A stretch of DNA of 64,000 nucleotides from Longimicrobiales bacterium. Its GTDB lineage: Bacteria; Gemmatimonadota; Gemmatimonadetes; Longimicrobiales; RSA9. The stretch is from contig DATHUY010000037.1 of the NCBI GenBank assembly GCA_035461765.1, positions 1 to 64,000 on the forward strand. Reading direction: 5' to 3'. Shown here one piece after another: positions 44,650 through 53,467 of the stretch (positions are counted from its first letter, which is position 1; each line of letters begins with the position of its first letter). The notes below the pieces were generated by a model. The model worked only from the letters and a program-made list of their open reading frames with translations. It made no database searches and was not told the DNA's origin. The translations under genes and the position numbers were made by a program.

Positions 44650-45770
44650 GCTCCGACTCCCGGACGAGCGAAATCGGGCTGAGCGGCCTCGACGGGATTG
44701 TGCTCCACAAAGTACCGCAGCACGTGCAGGAAGTCCTGTGCGTTGGTGATGACACCAAAGGCCTGGTGTGTGCCGCGATCCTTGAGCTTGCTGACGACGA
44801 ACTCGGATGTGTCGACGGCGATGGTGGTGAGCGGACGCGGCGTGCCGTCGTTGTCGACGACGTATGCCGGCAGCATGTTGCCGAACGCGATGGAGTGGAG
44901 CGCTGTGGCGATCATGATGGTCATCGTCGCGCGCGTTGCGTGCTCGCGCATTAGTTCCTGAGCGCGCACGGTGTCCGTGACCGTGTCCGGCAGGGGTCCA
45001 TCATCGCGAATGGAGCCGGCGAGCACGAATGGCACGTCGTGAGTCACGCACGCATGCATGATGCCCTGCGTGAGGACGCCCTGGTCTACGGCCTCGCGAA
45101 TGGATCCGGCGCGTGCGATGCGGTTGATGGCGCGCATGTGGAACGCATGGCCGCCTGTGACGGGACGGCCGCTTCTGTCCATGCCGAGCGTGGTGCCGAG
45201 CAGGGCCTGCTCGATGTCGTGCACGGCGACGGCGTTGCCGCCGAGGAGCGCGCCCACGTAACCGTTCTCGATGAACCACGTGACCACGTCGCGGCCGCGA
45301 CTGTGGAGCACGGCGGGCCCGACGACCCAGACAATGTGACCGCCGCGCTCCCTCTCGGCGCGCAGCATGTCGGCCATGAGCGCGTAGTCGACGGGTTTCT
45401 CGCGCGAGACCTCGCTGCTCATGAACTGGAACTCGCCCGTGGCCCTGGCGGAGCCGAGGAAGCCTGTGAAGTTGACGTAGATACCTTCGGTGCCATCCTC
45501 GGCATAGCCGACGGCGACGGGCTGCCCTGCGCGCACATACCGACCTTCGGTCACGCGCAGGCCGTCGGGTTCCTGCACGATGACACCGTCCATGCGCGGG
45601 ACGCGCGGGAGACGCCACTGTCCGCCGATCTTCACGTAGATCGGCAGGTTCGATGTCGCAAAGAAGTCGTCCGGCAGAATGCCATCGCCCGGCGCCGGAA
45701 CGAAGCGGGCGTCCGGTGCCTCCTGAAAGCGCGCCTCGGAAAAATCGGGCGGCGTATATCCCTGCTGCAT
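44646..45770 (-). CDS. Ornithine cyclodeaminase-like (TIGR00300/LOR-SDH region) protein
   Basis: 374 aa from ATG 45770; a GTG at 45776 is also in frame. It matches the TIGR00300 family, known from archaeal ornithine cyclodeaminases and the C-terminal half of cyanobacterial AgrE/ArgZ: LLGGNAVAVHDIEQALLGT, VTGGHAFHMRAINRI, GSIREAVDQGVLTQGIMHACV, PFVLAGSIRDDGPLPDT and ATALHSIAFGNMLP. The expected reaction is L-ornithine to L-proline plus ammonia with NAD as cofactor. The gene starts 31 bases after nrnA stops, on the same strand. Confidence 0.85.
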   Translation of the reverse strand: MQQGYTPPDFSEARFQEAPDARFVPAPGDGILPDDFFATSNLPIYVKIGGQWRLPRVPRMDGVIVQEPDGLRVTEGRYVRAGQPVAVGYAEDGTEGIYVNFTGFLGSARATGEFQFMSSEVSREKPVDYALMADMLRAERERGGHIVWVVGPAVLHSRGRDVVTWFIENGYVGALLGGNAVAVHDIEQALLGTTLGMDRSGRPVTGGHAFHMRAINRIARAGSIREAVDQGVLTQGIMHACVTHDVPFVLAGSIRDDGPLPDTVTDTVRAQELMREHATRATMTIMIATALHSIAFGNMLPAYVVDNDGTPRPLTTIAVDTSEFVVSKLKDRGTHQAFGVITNAQDFLHVLRYFVEHNPVEAAQPDFARPGVGA

Positions 45771-45800
45771 GCGCACCTGAGTTGAAAAGACAGCGGAAAT

Positions 45801-46874
45801 CTAACCGGGTGAGATCGGGGGGCGAAAGGTGAGGCCGGCGTCGCGCAGCGCCGTGCGCGCGGCGTCGAGAACGCGCGCCCTGGCGACATCGATCCGGTCC
45901 GACATGAGAGCGCCCGCAGCCTTGACGTGACCACCCCCGCCGAACTGCCGCGCGATGGCGTTCACGTCGACCGCGCCGGCGGAGCGGAGCGAGATCTTGG
46001 TGGCGCCATCGGCGGTTTCGCGGAACAATATCGCCAGTTCGGTGCCCTCGATGCTGCGCGCGTGATCGACCACACCCTCGAGGTCTTCCGTGCCGGTGCC
46101 GAGCTCCTCCATGATGCCGCGGTGAATCGTGATCCACGTGATGGGATAGTCGGGATCGACCTCGAGCTGCTGGAGCGCGTGGCGCAGCAGCTCCACGCGT
46201 CGCAGCGGCACAGTCGCGTAGATGCGACGGTACATCAGCTCGGGGTCGACACCCTGCGCGATCAGCTCGCCGGCCACCTGATGCGCGCGCGGTGTCGTGT
46301 TCGAGAAGCGGAAGGACCCCGTATCCGTCACGACGGCCGTGTAGAGTCCCTCCAGAACCACCTGCGGCCAGGGAGTGGGCAGCTCCGCTGCTTCGAGCAG
46401 GTCGAACACCAGCTCACCCGTCGCGCACGCCGTGACGTCCTGGAGCATCAGGCCGTCGAGCATGCTGTCGGAATGGACGTGATGATCGATGACCACCACC
46501 GTCTTCTGTGCGGCGGCCTTCGCGACCTTGCCGATCCGCCCCGGCTCCGCCGTGTCCAGGACGATCAGCAGATCCGCTTCCGCAATCGCCCGGTCCGCTG
46601 CCGGACTGCCGGCCGTCGCCAGAATGGTCGGGTCCTCGATAAGGAACTGGAACATCGCCGGAAACGGAGTGGGGTTCACGATCGTGACGATCTTCCCCGC
46701 CCCGATCAGCCAGTGTGCCATGGCGACTTCGGAGCCGGCACCATCGCCGTCGGCATTGACGTGCGTGGTGAGCACGATGCGATCCGCCTCCTCGATCCTC
46801 TCGACGATTCGCCGCGCTGCCGCCCGCCTGATGGGGAGAACCCCGTTCGTCCCTGTCATCCTGTCCCTGTTCAT
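45801..46874 (-). CDS. nrnA: DHH-family phosphoesterase, NrnA-like
   Basis: 357 aa. Nano-RNase/pAp-phosphatase type enzyme that degrades very short RNAs and 3'-phosphoadenosine 5'-phosphate with manganese. DHH motifs: THVNADGDGAGSE near residue 38, LLIVLDTAEP, VVIDHHVHSD, and the C-terminal DHHA1 motif FGGGGHVKAAGA. The ATG overlaps the PHP-gene stop by four bases. It gives the cell an oligoribonuclease activity; a second DHH protein is encoded at 55058. Confidence 0.92.
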   Translation of the reverse strand: MNRDRMTGTNGVLPIRRAAARRIVERIEEADRIVLTTHVNADGDGAGSEVAMAHWLIGAGKIVTIVNPTPFPAMFQFLIEDPTILATAGSPAADRAIAEADLLIVLDTAEPGRIGKVAKAAAQKTVVVIDHHVHSDSMLDGLMLQDVTACATGELVFDLLEAAELPTPWPQVVLEGLYTAVVTDTGSFRFSNTTPRAHQVAGELIAQGVDPELMYRRIYATVPLRRVELLRHALQQLEVDPDYPITWITIHRGIMEELGTGTEDLEGVVDHARSIEGTELAILFRETADGATKISLRSAGAVDVNAIARQFGGGGHVKAAGALMSDRIDVARARVLDAARTALRDAGLTFRPPISPG

Positions 46875-47518
46875 CTGCCTGCAATCCGTTTGTGCACCTT
46901 GGCCCAGGTCGACGCGACGTGCACCATGCGCGATGACGACGAGCCATGGATCGTTCCGCTGCGCAGCGCGGCCTTGAAGCCGGCGGCGTCTTCGAACGCG
47001 GGCACATCTGCCCAGGCGCGGCCAACCTCACGCAGGGTGTGCGCATCCGAGCCGGCGCCAAGCGGAATGTCGCGCGCGCGTGCCCATGCCACCGCCCGCT
47101 CGTTCAGCGCGGGATCGTGAATGCGCGCGTTGAAACCCTCCAAAGCATCGATCAGGTCCTCAATGGATTCGAGAATGGCGCCGCCACCGCCCTTGCCGCC
47201 CGCGAACGGGTGCGGCACGTAAACGATACCGCCCTGCGCCCGGATCCGCTCGCACGTCTCGCGCGCGGGAGTCCCCTTCGGTATGACATCGGTGAGGAAC
47301 AGGCCAATGATGTCGACGCGCTCCGCTGTCTTCACTTCCTCACCCACGATGACCCGGTCCGGCCAGACGCGCTGGAGCTCCAGCGCGACCCGGATCTCGT
47401 TGTGGTCCGTCACGCAGATCCGGTCCATGCCGCGTGCGAGCGCGCACTCCACTACCGCCTGCGGATCGCTGAGGCAGTCGAAGGAGCCGCGCGTGTGCAG
47501 GTGCATGTCGATATTCAT
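46871..47518 (-). CDS. PHP-domain phosphoesterase
   Basis: 215 aa from ATG 47518, the start coupled to the coaE stop (ATGA). PHP metal motifs: MHLHTRGSFD at the start, VTDHNEI, EEVKT, VYVPHPF and GSDAH near the C-terminus, giving a trinuclear metal site. Relatives hydrolyse nucleoside 3',5'-bisphosphates or small RNA ends (YciV/Trp-H type), which would fit its neighbour NrnA. The exact substrate is not certain. Confidence 0.88.
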   Translation of the reverse strand: MNIDMHLHTRGSFDCLSDPQAVVECALARGMDRICVTDHNEIRVALELQRVWPDRVIVGEEVKTAERVDIIGLFLTDVIPKGTPARETCERIRAQGGIVYVPHPFAGGKGGGGAILESIEDLIDALEGFNARIHDPALNERAVAWARARDIPLGAGSDAHTLREVGRAWADVPAFEDAAGFKAALRSGTIHGSSSSRMVHVASTWAKVHKRIAGR

Positions 47519-48114
47519 GCCGCCGCAGCCCGGATCTCCCGCCATACCTCGCGGGCGCGGCGCGCCAGATCCTCCAGCGTGCCGTTGTTGTCAATGATGA
47601 AATCGGCACGCGCCCGCTTCGGGCCGGCCGGCGCCTGCGCCGCGATCATGGCCCGCGCATCCTGCTCGCTGAGCCCGCGCTTCGTCACCAGGCGCTCGCG
47701 CCGGGTGTTCTCGTCCGCGTCCACCAGAACCACCGTATCCACGCTCGCGTCCAGCCCCGTCTCGAACAGGAGCGGTATCGCGTGCACGACTATCGACTCG
47801 CCGCGCTGCGCTGCCATGGCCTCTTCCTCCGTGCGCAGCCGCTCCACTTCGGGGTGGACGATCGCCTCCAGCTCGCGTCGTCGCGCCGCATCGCCGAACA
47901 CCACGCGGCCGAGCGCCGCGCGATCGAGCGCGCCGTTCACGATCACGGCATCGCCGAACACCTGCGCAATCCGGGCCAGCCCGGCGCTGCCTGGCTCGAC
48001 CGCGCGCCGCGCCAGCACATCCGCGTCGATGACGCACGCGCCCAGGCCGCGCCATTCCTCGGCGACCGCGGACTTGCCGCTCGCGATGTTACCCGTCAGC
48101 GCGACGCGATACAT
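47515..48114 (-). CDS. coaE: Dephospho-CoA kinase
   Basis: 199 aa; catalyses the last step of coenzyme A synthesis, phosphorylating dephospho-CoA. P-loop GNIASGKS at residues ~8-15, then VIDADVLARRAV and the lid/CoA region HPEVERL and IPLLFETG. Its start overlaps the VTT gene by 26 bases and its stop overlaps the PHP gene by four. Confidence 0.95.
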   Translation of the reverse strand: MYRVALTGNIASGKSAVAEEWRGLGACVIDADVLARRAVEPGSAGLARIAQVFGDAVIVNGALDRAALGRVVFGDAARRRELEAIVHPEVERLRTEEEAMAAQRGESIVVHAIPLLFETGLDASVDTVVLVDADENTRRERLVTKRGLSEQDARAMIAAQAPAGPKRARADFIIDNNGTLEDLARRAREVWREIRAAAA

Positions 48115-48724
48115 CGACCCGCCTGTTCCTGTTCCGCGTCCAGAGCCACCACACCAGGCCGGCGAAAAAGAGTGCGCCCAGAATGGAGACCGCGTCCGTG
48201 ACCCCTACGAACTCGGCGAGAGTGGAGCCGACGGCTGCGACGATGGCCGTGTAGACGATGTAGCCTGTCAATGCGATGAGAAAGAAGCGGCGCGGCCGCA
48301 TGTTCGAGAGGCCCGCAAGGACGCTCAGCACGTCCACCGGAACAACGGGGATCGCATAGACGAACCAGAGCAGAACCGGATGAGAGTCGAGCAGCCGATT
48401 GTACCGGTCGCGCGTCTTCTGCGCCACCTGCTCCTCGAACACCGGTGCGCCGTACCTGCGCGCGAGAAAGAAGACGAGAACCGTGCCGATGACATTGCCG
48501 ATGTAGAGCAGCGGCCACGCCTGCCAGAAGCCGAACCGCGCCGCGCCCAGGTAGCCCACGGCACCGCCGGGGATCGGTGCCACCACAACTTCGATGACGA
48601 CGACCAGCAGGAAGAGCGGAGCCGATACCTCCTCGGGGAGCTGGCGGAACATGAGCGCGCCGGCGACCGCCACCACGAGGACGACCGCGAGGACGAGCAG
48701 CAGCTTCTGCGTGCGCGGGCTCAT
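48089..48724 (-). CDS. VTT/DedA-family membrane protein
   Basis: 211 aa with five or six hydrophobic segments. The VTT (SNARE-associated) core is visible in VVAPIPGGAVGYLGAARFG and the later YAIPVVPVDVLSVLAGLS with re-entrant-loop prolines. Members include flippase-like lipid transporters such as DedA proteins and undecaprenyl-phosphate recyclers. It is the first clear gene of the overlapped operon with coaE, PHP, nrnA, and the cyclodeaminase-like gene. Confidence 0.85.
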   Translation of the reverse strand: MSPRTQKLLLVLAVVLVVAVAGALMFRQLPEEVSAPLFLLVVVIEVVVAPIPGGAVGYLGAARFGFWQAWPLLYIGNVIGTVLVFFLARRYGAPVFEEQVAQKTRDRYNRLLDSHPVLLWFVYAIPVVPVDVLSVLAGLSNMRPRRFFLIALTGYIVYTAIVAAVGSTLAEFVGVTDAVSILGALFFAGLVWWLWTRNRNRRVDVSRRADG

Positions 48725-48770
48725 CGCAGATCCCGCCCACCGGTCTTGTCAGAAAGGAAGTGCACGGGGA

Positions 48771-49166
48771 CTAGAAGGTCTCCGTCACAGTCACGTCGTC
48801 GGCAGTGTCGCGCTGGCGATCAGGTCCGCTCGACCCGACGGTGAATGTGGTACCTCTGCGGCGCAGCCAGTAGTCACTGCCCCACGGATCCACGCCCGTC
48901 TCCTCCGGCATGCGCCGCAGCACCCAGTCCTTGAACAGGCGCTCCTCGGGCAGCGGCCGGGCCTCGGCGCGATCGTCGTTGATGATGCGCAGGAAAAACT
49001 CGGACTCGTTGCGGGCTTTCCACCGGCGGAATGGGTTGGCGGCCCGCTCCCCGACGGGTCCCAGTCGCTCGAGCAGCGGCAGCGCTGCCACGCCGATGCG
49101 GTTGCGCGCCTCGGGAATGGCCCAGATCACGGCCAGCACCACGATGAACACGATGAATCTCTTCAT
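48771..49166 (-). CDS. Exported protein with GspG-like C-terminal motif
   Basis: 131 aa. One N-terminal transmembrane helix (residues ~3-20), then a soluble domain ending DPWGSDYWLRRRG...VGSSGPDRQRDTADDV. That pattern resembles the C-terminal part of type II secretion pseudopilin GspG, where Asp residues bind calcium. It lacks the normal prepilin cleavage motif and long hydrophobic helix, so it is not an ordinary pseudopilin. It lies 46 bases upstream of the VTT gene and may share its promoter. Confidence 0.7.
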   Translation of the reverse strand: MKRFIVFIVVLAVIWAIPEARNRIGVAALPLLERLGPVGERAANPFRRWKARNESEFFLRIINDDRAEARPLPEERLFKDWVLRRMPEETGVDPWGSDYWLRRRGTTFTVGSSGPDRQRDTADDVTVTETF

Positions 49167-49230
49167 GGGCGCTCAGCCGCCAGCCGTCGTCGGAATCGAT
49201 ATCCGGAGAACATGGTGTCTACCTACGGAC

Positions 49231-49494
49231 TCAGGGCCGCTGTTGTTTCTTCATGCGCGCAGACCACCGCAGATAGCGGGCGATCTCACCCGGCTGCGGG
49301 CCGGCATCTCCGGCACCGTAGGCGGTATACAGCCGCCACTCCACATACTCGGCCGGTGGCAGCGGCAGGAAGGGCGCGCGCCGGTACCAGTTCCTCGCGC
49401 GGAAACGCCAGGCGGCGCCGAGCAGCAGTGGCACGAGCCTGGGGTCACGCAGGGCGAGGCCGGCGATCTGCCGGAGAAGTTTCGAGTAGCGCAA
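49231..49494 (-). CDS. Small basic hypothetical protein
   Basis: 87 aa from TTG 49494; the frame is open further upstream, but into the opposite strand of the E1 gene. The sequence is compact and amphipathic (KLLRQIAGLALRDPRLVPLLLGAAWRFRARNWYRR, given here in part) with Trp/Tyr/Pro clusters, rather than the low-complexity product expected from an antisense frame. No family is recognised. The start is uncertain because no ribosome site is clear. Confidence 0.5.
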   Translation of the reverse strand: MRYSKLLRQIAGLALRDPRLVPLLLGAAWRFRARNWYRRAPFLPLPPAEYVEWRLYTAYGAGDAGPQPGEIARYLRWSARMKKQQRP

Positions 49495-49692
49495 TCGTCT
49501 CTGGCCGGAATGAACGCGAACGCGCCAAGATAGCGCTGCAGCGGCAGCGCTGTAAACGGCGCTGGCGCCGGGGGTGGCCGCTGCCCGGCGAGCGGGGTAA
49601 ATTACGATTCCGCGGTCGCTCCAGCCGAGCAACTGCCTGTCGCGGCGCACGTTCGCTCTGCGCCGCCTTCGATTCACGCGCGTTACGGGTCC

Positions 49693-51822
49693 ATGGCCAC
49701 GAAGACGAAGAGGGCCGCCGCGAAGCGCGGCAAGGCACCGCTCAGCGGACAGCAGCTCGTCGCAATGTATCGGACGATGGTCGCGGCGCGGCGCACGGAT
49801 GATCAGGAGATCCTGCTCAAGCGGCAGAACAAGATCTTCTTCCAGATCTCCGGCGCAGGCCACGAAGCGGTACAGGTCGCCATTGCAGACCATCTCCGCC
49901 CCGGCTCCGACTGGTTCTATTTCTACTATCGCGATCGCGCGCTCAGTCAGGCGCTCGGGATGACTCCCTACGAGCACCTGCTCCAGGCCGTCGGCGCCGC
50001 CATAGACCCCGCCAGCGGCGGCCGCCAGATGCCGTCGCACTGGGGTCACCGCGAGCTGCACATCGTCTCCACGTCGTCGCCGACCGGGACCCAGTACCTG
50101 CAGGCCGTCGGCTGCGCCGAGGCCGGCATGCGCGCCGGCCGCGATGACGCCATGCGCGCCGCGATCGACGAGTTCGAGAACGACGAGGTCGTGCTCTGCA
50201 CCACCGGCGAGGGCCAGACGTCGCAGGGCGAGTTCTGGGAGGCGCTGAACTCCGCCGCCAACATGAAGCTGCCCGTCGTCTTCCTGGTCGAGGACAACGG
50301 CTACGCCATCTCGGTTCCCGTCGAGGTCAACACCGCCGGCGGGAGCATCAGCAAGCTCGTGAGCGGCTTCCCGGATCTGCACATCGAGGAGTTCGACGGC
50401 ACGAATCTGGTCGAGAGCCACGACGCGTGCGGCCGCGCCATCGAGCATGCACGCAAGCGCCGCGGCCCCGTCCTGCTCCACGCGCACGTCGTTCGGCCGT
50501 ACTCGCACTCGATGTCCGATGATGAGCGTCTTTATCGGACGGAAGCGGAGCGTGAGGAAGATGCTCGCCGCGACCCGCTCGTCCTCACACGACACTTCCT
50601 GATCGACAAGGGGCATGCGACGGCCGCCGATCTCGACGCACTCGAGCAGGAGGTCGAGCAGGAAGTGAAAGCTGCGTCCGATCGCGCGCTCGAGCAGCCG
50701 CAGCCCGATCCCGGCACGGCGCTGAAGTGGCTGTTCTCGCCTGATGTCGACCCCACCGCAGAGCAGTTCGATACGGAGGACGACCCGCAGTTCCAGGGCG
50801 GCGAGACGACCATGGTCGATCTCATCAACGCGGCGCTGCGCGACGAGATGAAGCGCGACCCGCGCATTGTCCTGTTCGGCCAGGACATCGCGGACGTCAG
50901 TCGCGAAGACGCGCTCGAGCACGTGAAGGGCAAGGGCGGCGTGTTCAAGTGCACGTTCGGACTCCAGCGGAAATTCGGGTCCAACCGTGTGTTCAACTCG
51001 CCGCTCGCGGAAGCCAACATCGTCGGCCGCGCCATCGGCATGGCGACGCGCGGGCTCAAGCCGGTCGTCGAGATCCAGTTCTTCGATTACATCTGGACCG
51101 CGATGATGCAGATCCGCGACGAGCTTGCCACCATGCGCTACCGCTCAGGCGGCAACTGGTCGAGCCCGGTCGTGATCCGCGTCGCCTATGGCGGGTATCT
51201 GAAGGGCGGCGCGATCTATCATTCGCAGACGGGTGAGACGCTGTTCACGCACACGCCCGGGCTGCACGTCGTCCTGCCCTCCACCGCAGTCGATGCCAAC
51301 GGGCTGCTGCGGACAGCGATCCGCTCCGAGGACCCCGTTATCTTCCTCGAGCACAAGCATCTCTACCGCCAGGTATACAACAAGGGTCGCGACCCCGGCC
51401 CGAACTTCATGATCCCGCTCGGCAAGGCGAACGTCGTCCGCGAGGGAAGCGACGTCACGGTCGTGGCGTGCGGCGCACTGGTCAAGCGCTCGCTCGACGC
51501 CGCCCGCATCGCGGAGGAGCGTGGCATCAGCACCGAGGTCATCGACCTGCGCTCGCTGAACCCGCTCGACATGGAGACCATCGCCGAATCGGTGAAGAAG
51601 ACGAACCGCGTCATCGTCGCACACGAGGACTCACTGTCGTGGGGCATCGGCTCGGAGATCGCGGCGCGCATTGCGGACGACCTCTTCTCCTGGCTCGATG
51701 CGCCGGTCCGCCGCGTCGCGTCGCTCGACACGTGGGTGGCCTACGCGCCGCAGCTCGAGGACGTGATCCTGCCCCAGACCGCCAACGTCCTCGAGGCCAT
51801 TGAAGCGATCGCTGCCTGGTAG
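49693..51822 (+). CDS. 2-oxoacid dehydrogenase E1, alpha-beta fusion
   Basis: 709 aa. Residues ~20-340 are an E1-alpha domain with the thiamine-diphosphate motif [15 protein letters not shown] and EDNGYAIS (about residues 175-200); residues ~375-705 are an E1-beta domain ([42 protein letters not shown]). Most bacteria make these as two chains; the fusion resembles branched-chain 2-oxoacid dehydrogenase E1 of Bacteroidota and other phyla. It would decarboxylate branched-chain oxoacids or pyruvate and pass the acyl group to a lipoyl E2, which is not in the window. Confidence 0.9.
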   Translation: MATKTKRAAAKRGKAPLSGQQLVAMYRTMVAARRTDDQEILLKRQNKIFFQISGAGHEAVQVAIADHLRPGSDWFYFYYRDRALSQALGMTPYEHLLQAVGAAIDPASGGRQMPSHWGHRELHIVSTSSPTGTQYLQAVGCAEAGMRAGRDDAMRAAIDEFENDEVVLCTTGEGQTSQGEFWEALNSAANMKLPVVFLVEDNGYAISVPVEVNTAGGSISKLVSGFPDLHIEEFDGTNLVESHDACGRAIEHARKRRGPVLLHAHVVRPYSHSMSDDERLYRTEAEREEDARRDPLVLTRHFLIDKGHATAADLDALEQEVEQEVKAASDRALEQPQPDPGTALKWLFSPDVDPTAEQFDTEDDPQFQGGETTMVDLINAALRDEMKRDPRIVLFGQDIADVSREDALEHVKGKGGVFKCTFGLQRKFGSNRVFNSPLAEANIVGRAIGMATRGLKPVVEIQFFDYIWTAMMQIRDELATMRYRSGGNWSSPVVIRVAYGGYLKGGAIYHSQTGETLFTHTPGLHVVLPSTAVDANGLLRTAIRSEDPVIFLEHKHLYRQVYNKGRDPGPNFMIPLGKANVVREGSDVTVVACGALVKRSLDAARIAEERGISTEVIDLRSLNPLDMETIAESVKKTNRVIVAHEDSLSWGIGSEIAARIADDLFSWLDAPVRRVASLDTWVAYAPQLEDVILPQTANVLEAIEAIAAW

Positions 51823-52095
51823 GCGCGGTCGGCGTGAGCCCGGCGCCGTCCGTGGGATCAGGTCCAGAGAACCCCTGAGCCGCGGTCGGCGATCGGTGGC
51901 AGGATTGCGGCGCAAGTACGGAGGGACCTGCGGGAGAGGCCGGCGCGAGAGTTTCGTTGCGTAGCAAGGAAGAGGGCTGAAAAGCGTTCCGCCGACTGGG
52001 GCCGTTTTGCACCGCTACAAGTTTGCGCGGGAGAAGCGTGGCGCTCTCCGGATTTCGCTGCACCGCAAAATCGTCCACGGCCGGGCCAACGCCGA

Positions 52096-53319
52096 TCAGC
52101 GCGCTGGAGCTCCGGCGATCATCTCGACCACGGCGTGGATCTCCGATTCCGCCGTGTAGATATGCGGTGACAACCGCATCCATCCATAGCCGTACTCGCT
52201 CACGACACGGGTCCGTACGTTCTTCTCGCCGAGTCGGCGCTGCAGCTCCAGCGGCTCGATCCCGTCCATGGTGAACGAGATGAGGCCGACACCGAGCGTC
52301 GGATCGGTCGGAGACACGACCCGCACGCGCGGCAGCTCGGCCAGCCCTGCCAGCAGAAGCGCGTCCAGCTCACGGACGCGCGCTTCGATGGCGTCCGTCC
52401 CGATCGTCTCGTGCAGGCGCAGCGCGGCATCCAGGCCCGCGAGTCGCGACTCGTCCATGGTTCCCAGGTGATTGAATCGGTGTGCACCGAGGGCGGTGTC
52501 GTTCCAGCCGCCTGATGCGAGTGTGGGCCACAGTCGCGTGCGCCAGTCCTCGCGCATGTACAGGAGCCCGGTGCCCTGCGGTGCACAGAGCCACTTGTGC
52601 GGCGATGAGGCGTAGAAGTCGGCGTCGATGGCACGGAGATCCACGCGCATCATTCCGGGTGGATGCGCGCCGTCGATCACGCAGATGATGCCGCGCTGGC
52701 GGCACATTGCGGCGATCTCCCGGACGGGCATGATCGTGCCGTTCGTGAACGTGACGTGCGATACGGAGATAACGCGCGTCCGCGGCGTGATCGCGCGCCG
52801 GAATACCTCCACAAGCTGCTCGCTCGAGGCAGCAGGCACGGGCAGATCGAGCTGCCGCAGCTGCACTCCTCTGCGCGCGGCGAGCAGCTCCCAGCAGCAC
52901 AGGCCGCCGATGTGCTCGTGCAGTGTCGTGAGCACCTCATCCCCGGCATTAAGCTCGAGCCCGTTTGCGACGAAGTTCATCGCTTCTGTCGTGTTGCGCG
53001 GAAACACGAAGCCCTCCGGATCCCCGTTCAGTGCAGCGCCGACGCGTGCCTTGAGCGCGTCCCAGTCCGTGGCCGGCGGGAACGTGGTTGCGACTCGCCG
53101 CGTGTGCTCGATGACGGCATCGACCACCACGCGCGGCTGCGGCCCGAGCGTGCCCACGTTCAGGTAGATGCGGTCGTCGGGGATCAGGAACGCGGCGCGG
53201 ACCACATCCCAGGGTCCGCCGGAGGTGTGCAGTTCCTGCGCGAGACCGTCCAGGTGGCGCGGCCATACCAGTGCACCTGCGGTCGCTGCGCTGCGCTGCA
53301 GGAAGTCTCGTCGTTTCAC
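52096..53319 (-). CDS. Tat-exported class V aminotransferase-fold protein
   Basis: 407 aa from GTG 53319 with AGAGG upstream. A twin-arginine signal KRRDFLQRSAATAGALV opens the protein, so it is folded in the cytoplasm with cofactor and exported. Class V PLP motifs: the Schiff-base lysine K242 in SSPHKWLCAP, the aspartate in CVIDGAHPPG, and the phosphate-binding NTTEAMNF. Relatives include cysteine-desulfurase-like and isopenicillin-epimerase-like enzymes, several of which are Tat-exported. The substrate is unknown. It shares a divergent region of ~150 bases with the alpha/beta hydrolase gene. Confidence 0.88.
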   Translation of the reverse strand: MKRRDFLQRSAATAGALVWPRHLDGLAQELHTSGGPWDVVRAAFLIPDDRIYLNVGTLGPQPRVVVDAVIEHTRRVATTFPPATDWDALKARVGAALNGDPEGFVFPRNTTEAMNFVANGLELNAGDEVLTTLHEHIGGLCCWELLAARRGVQLRQLDLPVPAASSEQLVEVFRRAITPRTRVISVSHVTFTNGTIMPVREIAAMCRQRGIICVIDGAHPPGMMRVDLRAIDADFYASSPHKWLCAPQGTGLLYMREDWRTRLWPTLASGGWNDTALGAHRFNHLGTMDESRLAGLDAALRLHETIGTDAIEARVRELDALLLAGLAELPRVRVVSPTDPTLGVGLISFTMDGIEPLELQRRLGEKNVRTRVVSEYGYGWMRLSPHIYTAESEIHAVVEMIAGAPAR

Positions 53320-53467
53320 GGCGCCTCTGCTCGCTCGGGGGGACAGGCGAACATGCGGCGCGCCGGCATCACCCCGCAACCCGCCTGAGCCGTCCAGGCC
53401 CACTGTGGTGCTTCGCCAACCCCCGCGGCCTCGCTGCGCCGCCATGCGCGATGTACCTTCTGCCGCC

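Noticed and set aside
49495-50922. Long minus-strand open frame across the E1 gene.
   Set aside because: It is antisense to a certain gene and translates to low-complexity Arg/Leu/Val-rich sequence; only its last 87 codons look natural.
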